Of a stretch of 64,000 nucleotides of DNA, positions 58,297 through 64,000 are shown piece after piece. Location: NCBI RefSeq assembly GCF_016591715.1, contig NZ_AP024109.1:186001-250000 (forward strand). Direction: 5' to 3'. The stretch comes from Mesorhizobium sp. J8. GTDB taxonomy: Bacteria; Pseudomonadota; Alphaproteobacteria; Rhizobiales; Rhizobiaceae. How positions within the stretch are numbered: the first letter of the stretch is position 1; the number at the start of each line of letters is the position of its first letter. A program made the position numbers and the translations under genes. The notes under the pieces are model-generated. The model was not told where the DNA came from. It searched no databases and saw only the letters and a list, made by a program, of their open reading frames with translations.

Positions 58297-58297
58297 G

Positions 58298-58948
58298 TCA
58301 GGGCCTCCATTTCAGGAAGTTGGTGATCAAGGCCAGGCCGAGCGCCTGGCTCTTCTCGGGATGGAACTGCGTGCCGGCGAGGTTGCCGCGCGCGACCGCC
58401 GCCGTCACCGCGCCGCCATAGTCGGTGGTCGCCACGATCTCAGCCGGGTTCTTCGCGTCCAGATGGTAGGAATGGACGAAATAGGCGTGCAGCCCCTTCG
58501 GGCCGGTCTCGATGCCGGAAAACAGCGGATGCGGGCGGATAAGCTCGATCGTGTTCCAGCCGATCTGCGGGACCTTCAGCGCCGGATCGGAGGGTTGGAT
58601 CTCCTTGACGTCGCCGGCGATCCAGCCGAGGCCCCTGGTGACGGTCTTCTCCAACCCGCGTTCCGACATCAGCTGCATGCCGACGCAGATGCCGAGAAAC
58701 GGCCGCCCTTTACGAAGGGCAACGTCTTCCACCGCCTCCCACATGCCGTCCACCGCATGCAGGCCGGCGGCGCAGTCGGCATAGGCGCCGACGCCCGGCA
58801 GCACGATGCGGTCGGCGGAACGCACCCGTTCGGCGTCGGCCGTCAGCTCGATCGTCGCGGCAAGGCCTGCCTCGCGTGCGGCTCGCTCGAAGGCCTTGGT
58901 GGCCGAGCGCAGATTGCCCGAGCCGTAATCGATGATGGCTACCCGCAT
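58298..58948 (-). CDS. hisH: Imidazole glycerol phosphate synthase glutaminase subunit
   Basis: A 216-residue class I glutamine amidotransferase. C88 in [15 protein letters not shown] is the nucleophile, and [13 protein letters not shown] carries the catalytic His and Glu near the C terminus. It supplies ammonia to HisF. It starts at ATG 58948, one base before the DUF2628 stop, and ends one base before DUF1330. Confidence 0.97.
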   Translation of the reverse strand: MRVAIIDYGSGNLRSATKAFERAAREAGLAATIELTADAERVRSADRIVLPGVGAYADCAAGLHAVDGMWEAVEDVALRKGRPFLGICVGMQLMSERGLEKTVTRGLGWIAGDVKEIQPSDPALKVPQIGWNTIELIRPHPLFSGIETGPKGLHAYFVHSYHLDAKNPAEIVATTDYGGAVTAAVARGNLAGTQFHPEKSQALGLALITNFLKWRP

Positions 58949-58949
58949 C

Positions 58950-59423
58950 TCAGGGCCTTCCAGGCGTATGGGTCAGGCCGAGCGCCATGCCTGTCTGCGG
59001 CGGACGGGCCTGCGATGCATCCGGCACGATGCGTGGCAGGGCCGGCTGCTCCTCGCTCTCCTCGCCGGCTTCCAGCGCGTGGCGCGTCTCGGCATCGGCG
59101 AGATTGCCGGCCTCGACCACGCCCCATTCGCGCCAGCCGCGCCGGCGCAGCGAAGCGATGCGCAGCGCCTGGCCTTCGAAGCCTATATAGAGCGAGACCA
59201 GCAGCGACAGCAGCGATCCGGCCCCTTCGAGCCCGAGTCTCTCGCCGGCCACCGACAGGATTGCCATGACGGCGAAGGTCAAGGCCGCCTCGATCCACAG
59301 CCGGTGCCATGCGAGCCAAAGCGGCGCGACCACGAAGCCCAGCCAGGTGAAGCTGTCGCGCACGAAAATTGCGTCTTCGGCTTTGTCGCCGACCGGCGGC
59401 GCCATCACGACATAGATCGCCAT
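58950..59423 (-). CDS. DUF2628 membrane protein inside the his operon
   Basis: A 157-residue protein. The first part has [23 protein letters not shown], then [26 protein letters not shown] (two hydrophobic segments, about 28-45 and 48-68) and a third near 75-100; the C-terminal third is hydrophilic and acidic. This is the DUF2628 pattern, known from rhizobial his clusters between hisB and hisH. Function unknown. It starts four bases after the hisB stop. Confidence 0.85.
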   Translation of the reverse strand: MAIYVVMAPPVGDKAEDAIFVRDSFTWLGFVVAPLWLAWHRLWIEAALTFAVMAILSVAGERLGLEGAGSLLSLLVSLYIGFEGQALRIASLRRRGWREWGVVEAGNLADAETRHALEAGEESEEQPALPRIVPDASQARPPQTGMALGLTHTPGRP

Positions 59424-59427
59424 AGGG

Positions 59428-60024
59428 TTATCCTTTCAGGGATCCCTTGGTGGACGGCACGGCATCCGGCTGGCGCGGATCCGGCTCGAGTGCTGCCCGC
59501 AGCACGCGCGCCACCGCCTTGAAGCAGGTTTCGGCGATGTGATGATTGTTGGCGCCGTAATGGTTGGTCACATGCAGCGTGATGCCGGCATTCTGCGCCA
59601 GCGCCTGGAAGAATTCTCGCACCAGCTCGGTGTCGAACGTGCCGACCTTCGGCGACGAGAACGCCACGTTCCAGACCAGGAACGGCCGGCCGGAAACGTC
59701 GATCGCCGCGCGGGTCAGCGTCTCGTCCATGGCAAGCTCGATCGAGGCGTAGCGCATGATGCCGCGCCGCTCGCCGAGCGCCTTGCTCAAGGCCTGGCCG
59801 ATCGCGATGCCGGTGTCCTCGACCGTGTGGTGGTCGTCGATATGCAGGTCGCCCTTGGCCTTGACCGTCATATCGATCAGCGAATGCCGCGACAGCTGGT
59901 CGAGCATATGGTCGAAGAAGCCGACGCCGGTCGAAATGTCGGATTTTCCCTTGCCGTCGACATGGACCGAGACCGAAATCTCGGTTTCCTTGGTCTTGCG
60001 GCTGACTTCGGCCGAACGCGTCAT
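59428..60024 (-). CDS. hisB: Imidazoleglycerol-phosphate dehydratase
   Basis: A 198-residue monofunctional HisB. Mn-binding motifs are [27 protein letters not shown] and the C-terminal [17 protein letters not shown]. It dehydrates IGP to imidazole acetol phosphate. It is the first gene of the minus-strand his cluster and divergent from hslV, the usual rhizobial arrangement. ATG 60024 is chosen; the frame extends further up without support. Confidence 0.97.
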   Translation of the reverse strand: MTRSAEVSRKTKETEISVSVHVDGKGKSDISTGVGFFDHMLDQLSRHSLIDMTVKAKGDLHIDDHHTVEDTGIAIGQALSKALGERRGIMRYASIELAMDETLTRAAIDVSGRPFLVWNVAFSSPKVGTFDTELVREFFQALAQNAGITLHVTNHYGANNHHIAETCFKAVARVLRAALEPDPRQPDAVPSTKGSLKG

Positions 60025-60240
60025 CGCTTTGTCCTTGTTGCCCTGTTCGGAGGCCCGGGGCTTGAAAACGAATGCCTTCTATCAGCATGATCCGGCGATT
60101 GCCAGTTGCCATTCCGGCCGCTATCGGCCCGGGCCGGGGGCGGTTTGCAATCCTTCGCCCTATGCATACATATGGCCGATCAAACTTACTCGTACCGCGC
60201 CAATCGCCTTTTCAAGGGATAGCGCGAATCGGAGCTCAAA
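60025..60240. promoter_or_regulatory. Divergent hisB/hslV intergenic region
   Basis: 216 bases without a gene should contain both promoters. A weak -10-like CCCTATGCAT is near 60160, in the hslV direction, suggestive of the heat-shock sigma consensus, but no matching -35 at normal spacing is seen. No inverted repeats or leader peptide for the his genes are visible. Confidence 0.35.
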
Positions 60241-60792
60241 ATGTCGAATGAACTCACCATGCACGCCACGACCATCGTCAGCGTGCGCAAGGGCAACAAG
60301 GTGGTGATCGCCGGCGACGGGCAGGTCAGCCTTGGCCAGACGATCATGAAGGGCAACGCCCGCAAGGTGCGCCGCATCGGCAAGGGCGGCAGCGTCATTG
60401 CCGGCTTCGCCGGCGCTACCGCCGATGCCTTCACCCTGCTCGAGCGGCTCGAAGCCAAGCTCGAACAATATCCGGACCAGCTGACGCGCGCCTGCGTCGA
60501 GCTCGCCAAGGATTGGCGCACCGACCGCTATCTGCGCCGCCTGGAAGCGATGATGCTGGTCGCCGACAAATCGGTCTCGCTGGCGCTGACCGGCAATGGC
60601 GACGTGCTCGAGCCCGAGCATGGCGTCATGGCCATCGGTTCCGGCGGCAATTACGCGCTGGCCGCGGCCCGCGCGCTGATCGACACCGACAAGGACGCCG
60701 AGGAGATCGCCCGCAAGGCGATGCAGATCGCTTCCGACATCTGCGTCTACACCAACAACAATTTCGTCGTCGAAACGCTCGATGCGGCTTGA
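60241..60792 (+). CDS. hslV: ATP-dependent protease proteolytic subunit HslV
   Basis: A 183-residue proteasome-like threonine protease. T10, in the family motif TTIVSVR, is expected to become the N terminus after removal of nine residues; the alphaproteobacterial enzyme often carries such a short propeptide. [16 protein letters not shown] and [16 protein letters not shown] follow the family pattern. It forms a double hexamer capped by HslU. hslU is 1.2 kb downstream, with two genes between, rather than directly next. Confidence 0.97.
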   Translation: MSNELTMHATTIVSVRKGNKVVIAGDGQVSLGQTIMKGNARKVRRIGKGGSVIAGFAGATADAFTLLERLEAKLEQYPDQLTRACVELAKDWRTDRYLRRLEAMMLVADKSVSLALTGNGDVLEPEHGVMAIGSGGNYALAAARALIDTDKDAEEIARKAMQIASDICVYTNNNFVVETLDAA

Positions 60793-60798
60793 GCGACT

Positions 60799-60839
60799 AT
60801 GATCCCGAAAAGTGGCCACCGGTTTTCGGACAAGATCAT
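60799..60839. repeat. Palindromic intergenic repeat, family B (copy 2)
   Basis: ATGATCCCGAAAAGTGGCCA to CGGTTTTCGGACAAGATCAT, with the outer ATGATC and GATCAT as exact inverse of each other. It lies seven bases after the hslV stop. Confidence 0.75.
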
Positions 60840-60859
60840 GGTCAATCAGGGAAAGACCA

Positions 60860-60906
60860 ACCATGACCCCAAGAAGTGGGAACCGGTTTTTGGGCAAGGT
60901 CATGGT
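60860..60906. repeat. Palindromic intergenic repeat, family B (copy 3)
   Basis: ACCATGACC (60860-60868) and GGTCATGGT (60898-60906) are exact inverted ends. The centre, CCCAAGAAGTGGGAACCGG, follows the copy 2 pattern. The ATG at 60902-60904 in the right arm is the likely start codon of the next gene. Confidence 0.75.
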
Positions 60907-61426
60907 CGAACGGGAACATAGCTACGATTTTCGGCCGGTCACGGAAAAGGATCTGCCTATCATCGCCCGGTGGCTGCGCGAGCCGCATGTCGCCCAGTGG
61001 TGGGACGATCCGGACAAGGAGATCGCCGAGATCCGCGAGCATATGGATTCGGTTTCGGTGGAGCCGCTGATTGTCGAGCTGGACGGCAGGCCGATCGCCT
61101 ATCTGCAGAGCTACGATCCGCATATGGAGGACGACCATCCCTATGCCGATCAGCCCTTCGGCACGCTGGGCATCGACCTCACGATCGGCCCGCCGGAGCT
61201 GGTCGGCGTCGGCCACGGCTCGGCCATCGTGCGCCAGTTCGTCGACGAGTTGTTCGAAGAGGGCGCGCCGCGCGTCATCATCGATCCGCATCCCGACAAT
61301 GGCCGCGCGATCCGCGCCTATGAGAAGGCCGGCTTCAGGCCGATCGGCCGCAGGCATTCGCAATATGGGGACGTCGTGCTGATGGCCGTCGACGCGGCCG
61401 AGGACGACGAGCATCTGGGGGACTGA
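60902..61426 (+). CDS. GNAT acetyltransferase, AAC(6')-like
   Basis: A 174-residue GNAT enzyme. The early [27 protein letters not shown], the central QSYDPHM and [25 protein letters not shown] (the acetyl-CoA loop region) and [18 protein letters not shown] closely follow the pattern of aminoglycoside 6'-N-acetyltransferases and related siderophore-type acetyltransferases. Chromosomal relatives often have other substrates, so resistance is not implied. ATG 60902 lies in the right arm of a palindromic repeat; an upstream in-frame ATG at 60812 would add 30 residues read from both repeats. It sits between hslV and hslU. Confidence 0.85.
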   Translation: MVEREHSYDFRPVTEKDLPIIARWLREPHVAQWWDDPDKEIAEIREHMDSVSVEPLIVELDGRPIAYLQSYDPHMEDDHPYADQPFGTLGIDLTIGPPELVGVGHGSAIVRQFVDELFEEGAPRVIIDPHPDNGRAIRAYEKAGFRPIGRRHSQYGDVVLMAVDAAEDDEHLGD

Positions 61427-61430
61427 GGCG

Positions 61431-62030
61431 ATGACCGCATCTGGAGAGGACAAGACGCTTTCGGCCTATGAAGACAGCTGGCGCATGGGCCTGCTGCTCG
61501 CGCTCGCTCTGATCATATTCCAGGCGGGGGCCTTGTACGGCATGGGTCACCCGCCGATCTGCACCTGCGGCTACGTCAAGCTCTGGCACGGCGTCGTCAA
61601 CAGTTCGGAGAACTCCCAGCATATCGCCGACTGGTACACCTTCTCGCACGTCATCCACGGCTTCCTGTTCTATGCGCTGGCGTGGGCGCTGTTCCCGCGC
61701 TCGCCCATCGGACTGAGGCTCGCCTTCGCCTTCCTTATCGAAGGCGGATGGGAGATCCTGGAGAACAGCCCCTTCATCATCGAGCGCTACCGCGCCGGCA
61801 CCATCTCGCTCAGCTATTACGGCGATTCGATCATCAACTCGGTGTCCGACACGCTGTTCATGGCGCTGGGATTTGTGATGGCGCGAAAGCTACCTATATG
61901 GGTGGTCGTGGCCCTGGCGCTCATCTTCGAGCTCGGCACGGGTTACATCATCCGGGACAATCTGACGCTCAACGTGATCATGCTGCTGCATCCGTTCGAG
62001 TTTATCAGGCAGTGGCAAAGTGGAATTTGA
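61431..62030 (+). CDS. UPF0314 (DUF2585) membrane protein
   Basis: A 199-residue inner-membrane protein with about five helices (near 19-40, 73-90, 95-112, 140-158, 165-190). Conserved polar motifs are [27 protein letters not shown] and [18 protein letters not shown], typical of the rhizobial UPF0314 family. Function unknown. It starts four bases after the GNAT stop and ends five bases before hslU, so it is cotranscribed with them. Confidence 0.88.
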   Translation: MTASGEDKTLSAYEDSWRMGLLLALALIIFQAGALYGMGHPPICTCGYVKLWHGVVNSSENSQHIADWYTFSHVIHGFLFYALAWALFPRSPIGLRLAFAFLIEGGWEILENSPFIIERYRAGTISLSYYGDSIINSVSDTLFMALGFVMARKLPIWVVVALALIFELGTGYIIRDNLTLNVIMLLHPFEFIRQWQSGI

Positions 62031-62035
62031 GTGAT

Positions 62036-63346
62036 ATGAGCACCTTTTCTCCCCGTGAAATCGTTTCGGAACTCGACCGCTTCATCATCGGCCAGAAGGA
62101 CGCCAAGCGCGCCGTGGCGATTGCCTTGCGCAACCGCTGGCGCCGCCAGCAGCTGGAAGGCCAGATGCGCGAAGAGGTGATGCCGAAGAACATCCTGATG
62201 ATCGGCCCGACCGGCGTCGGCAAGACCGAGATCTCGCGCCGCCTGGCGCGGCTCGCCGGAGCGCCCTTCGTCAAGGTCGAGGCAACCAAATTCACCGAGG
62301 TCGGCTATGTCGGCCGCGACGTCGAGCAGATCGTGCGCGACCTCGTCGAGGTCGCCATCGGCCTGACGCGCGAGAAGATGCGCGAGGACGTCACCGCGCG
62401 CGCCCAGATCAATGCCGAGGAACGCGTGCTGGAAGCCCTCGTCGGCAAGACGGCGAGCCCGGCGACCCGCGACTCCTTCCGCAAGAAACTGCGCGACGGC
62501 GAGCTCGACGACAAGGAGATCGAGATCGAGGTGGCCGACACCGGCACCGGCGGCATGCCCGGCTTCGAGATCCCCGGCATGCCGGGCGCCAATGTCGGCG
62601 TGCTCAACATCAACGACATGCTGTCGAAGGCGATGGGCGGCCGCAAGACCAAGACCCGCAAGACCACGGTGCGCGATTCCTACGCGCTGCTGGTCAACGA
62701 CGAGTCCGACAAGCTGCTCGACCAGGACGAGGTGGTGCGCCGGGCGCTGGAATCGGCCGAGAATGACGGCATCGTCTTCCTCGACGAGATCGACAAGATC
62801 GCCGCCAGGAGCGACGTTTCCGGCGGTCCCTCGCGCGAAGGCGTGCAGCGCGACCTGCTGCCGCTGGTCGAAGGCACCACGGTCGCGACCAAGTATGGGC
62901 CGATCAAGACCGACCATATATTGTTCATCGCGTCCGGCGCCTTCCACGTCTCCAAGCCGTCCGACCTTCTGCCGGAGCTGCAGGGCCGCCTGCCGATCCG
63001 CGTCGAGCTGCGTGCGCTGGAAAAGTCCGACTTCGTCCGCATCCTGACCGAGACCGAGGCCAGCCTCATCAAGCAGTATATCGCGCTGATGAAGACCGAA
63101 GGCGTCGAGCTGACCTTCACCGACGACGCCATCGATTCGCTTGCCGGCATCGCGGTCGAGCTCAATTCGAGCGTCGAGAATATCGGCGCCCGGCGCCTGC
63201 AGACGGTGATGGAGCGCGTGCTGGACGAGATTTCCTACGACGCGCCCGATCGGCACGGCACGACGGTCACCATCGACGCCGCCTATGTCGAGAAGCATGT
63301 CGGCGACCTGTCGCGCAACACCGACCTGTCGCGCTTCATCCTTTAA
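62036..63346 (+). CDS. hslU: ATP-dependent protease ATPase subunit HslU
   Basis: A 436-residue AAA+ unfoldase that feeds proteins to HslV. Walker A is [15 protein letters not shown] (about 57-71), Walker B is [12 protein letters not shown], the pore loop [14 protein letters not shown] is present, and the I-domain lies at about 110-245. The C terminus LSRFIL is the HslV-activating tail, as in E. coli. Start ATG 62036 is where the family begins; it lies five bases after the UPF0314 stop. Confidence 0.98.
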   Translation: MSTFSPREIVSELDRFIIGQKDAKRAVAIALRNRWRRQQLEGQMREEVMPKNILMIGPTGVGKTEISRRLARLAGAPFVKVEATKFTEVGYVGRDVEQIVRDLVEVAIGLTREKMREDVTARAQINAEERVLEALVGKTASPATRDSFRKKLRDGELDDKEIEIEVADTGTGGMPGFEIPGMPGANVGVLNINDMLSKAMGGRKTKTRKTTVRDSYALLVNDESDKLLDQDEVVRRALESAENDGIVFLDEIDKIAARSDVSGGPSREGVQRDLLPLVEGTTVATKYGPIKTDHILFIASGAFHVSKPSDLLPELQGRLPIRVELRALEKSDFVRILTETEASLIKQYIALMKTEGVELTFTDDAIDSLAGIAVELNSSVENIGARRLQTVMERVLDEISYDAPDRHGTTVTIDAAYVEKHVGDLSRNTDLSRFIL

Positions 63347-63359
63347 ACGCTGCCGTGAA

Positions 63360-63387
63360 TTCGGGCTGGCCTTCAGGCCTGCCCGAA
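63360..63387 (+). terminator. Hairpin after hslU without T-run
   Basis: TTCGGGCTGGCC (63360-63371) and GGCCTGCCCGAA (63376-63387) pair with one mismatch around TTCA. It lies 14 bases after the hslU stop. A T-run is missing, so it may stabilise the mRNA 3' end or act as a poor terminator. Confidence 0.5.
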
Positions 63388-63515
63388 CCGCCTTCCAACT
63401 GAAAGTGTGGCCAAATGGAAGCATCTGGCCACCATTCTTGGTGGCGGCGCGAAGCCTTCTCTCGACTCCGCGGCGCGCTTTACCTAGTTTGCCGCGCATT
63501 CGAAAGCGGCGGCGT

Positions 63516-64000
63516 ATGAAGAAACTTATCCTGCTTTTTCTCGGCATGGCCTTGGCGGCGGCGGTGGCAACCGCCAACGCCGCGACGATGGTGCCTCCAG
63601 GCAACCGCAACAGCGTGCAGCCGGATATTCCGGGCGCCTCCAGCCGGCGCACCCAGGCCACCAACACCACCTTCCAGGCCAAGTACCGCAAGGTCTACGC
63701 GCTCTTGCAGAACGATGCCGAATTGCGCGGCAAGATCAGGAAGGTGGCGGCGGCCTACGGCATCGACCCCATGCATATCGTCGGCGCCATCGTCGGCGAG
63801 CACACCTACAATGTCGACGCCTACGACCGTTTGCAGACCTACTACGTCAAGGCAATCTCCTACCTGTCGAGCAAGCTTTCCTTCGCCTATCACGGCGAGG
63901 ACATCTCGGATTTCGTCCAGCGGCCGGAATTCAAGAAATGCGCCGGCATGGACGACAGCTACGATCTGTGGGAATGCCGTGAGCAGGTCTGGAACCGCTC
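63516..64000 (+). CDS. DUF1402 exported protein (partial, runs off the right edge)
   Basis: The first about 161 residues of an exported protein. Residues 1-22 form a signal peptide (MKKLILLFLGMALAAAVATA, then NA before the cleavage site). The mature part AAYGIDPMHIVGAIVGEHTYNVDAYDRLQTYYVKA is typical of rhizobial DUF1402, which has a lysozyme/transglycosylase-like look (a Glu in a helix followed by N, Y and D residues); no activity is known to me. It is downstream of hslU after 169 bases with a hairpin between them. Confidence 0.85.
   Translation, partial: MKKLILLFLGMALAAAVATANAATMVPPGNRNSVQPDIPGASSRRTQATNTTFQAKYRKVYALLQNDAELRGKIRKVAAAYGIDPMHIVGAIVGEHTYNVDAYDRLQTYYVKAISYLSSKLSFAYHGEDISDFVQRPEFKKCAGMDDSYDLWECREQVWNR

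Noticed and set aside
60120..60200. Heat-shock (RpoH) promoter for hslV
   Set aside because: A -10-like element is present, but no acceptable -35 at the right distance, so only mentioned as weak.
60902..61426. Clinical-type aminoglycoside resistance gene
   Set aside because: The AAC(6')-like pattern is visible, but there is no mobile context, and chromosomal GNAT relatives commonly have other substrates.

Overview
The window is GC-rich chromosomal DNA from an alphaproteobacterium of the order Hyphomicrobiales (Rhizobiales), most likely Mesorhizobium or a close relative. The evidence is gene content and order: chvI-chvG-hprK-EIIA-HPr-ahcY, a DivL-type kinase, a TsaE-AmgK fusion with murU-addB-addA, trpFBA-accD-folC, and a histidine cluster divergent from hslV/hslU. 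Short palindromic intergenic repeats of rhizobial type are abundant. I saw no rRNA, tRNA, CRISPR array, prophage or conjugation genes. Nearly all of the window is core chromosome with one insertion sequence.

Layout. 1-7.2 kb (all minus strand): the N-terminal two domains of an NRPS-like protein that runs off the left edge, an ECF sigma factor with a C-terminal SnoaL-like domain and a small partner gene, a ketopantoate-reductase-like protein, a flavin dehydrogenase and a Gfo/Idh/MocA oxidoreductase. 7.3-8.5 kb: an IS110-family element that appears to have landed in an intergenic palindrome and carries a structured non-coding end. 8.7-12 kb: YceI, cytochrome b561, and a LysR regulator divergent from an aldo/keto reductase. 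12-19.5 kb: translation genes on the minus strand (infC with an ATT start, rpmI, rplT, pheS, pheT), with a GFA-family gene fused translationally between pheS and pheT. 19.6-29.4 kb (mostly plus): hydrolase and BenE transporter, DUF2852, a YgjP-like metallopeptidase, trpF-trpB-trpA, accD, folC and a VOC protein.

29.4-49.7 kb: a lone VapB-like antitoxin, a cupin and trxA, then a four-gene translationally coupled unit (TsaE-AmgK fusion, murU, addB, addA) joining tRNA modification, peptidoglycan recycling and double-strand-break repair. Next come a DivL-like kinase with Tyr in place of the phospho-acceptor His, ahcY behind a perfect palindrome, the regulatory PTS branch (HPr, EIIA, short HPr kinase), the ChvG-ChvI two-component system and divergent pckA. 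49.8-54.2 kb: arfB, a BON-LysM protein, alkB and two tail-to-tail GT87 membrane glycosyltransferases. 54.2-60.0 kb: a long minus-strand operon hisB-DUF2628-hisH-DUF1330-hisA-arginase-like-hisF-hisE-coaA. 60.2-64 kb: hslV, a GNAT acetyltransferase, an UPF0314 membrane protein, hslU and the start of a DUF1402 gene cut by the right edge.

The most useful second looks are the IS110 non-coding end (candidate bridge RNA) and its palindromic target, two MITE-like repeat types with terminal inverted repeats, the DivL Tyr substitution, the palindrome before ahcY, the palindrome between chvI and pckA, and the non-pathway genes embedded in the pheST and his operons. No family-level call was verified by database search.
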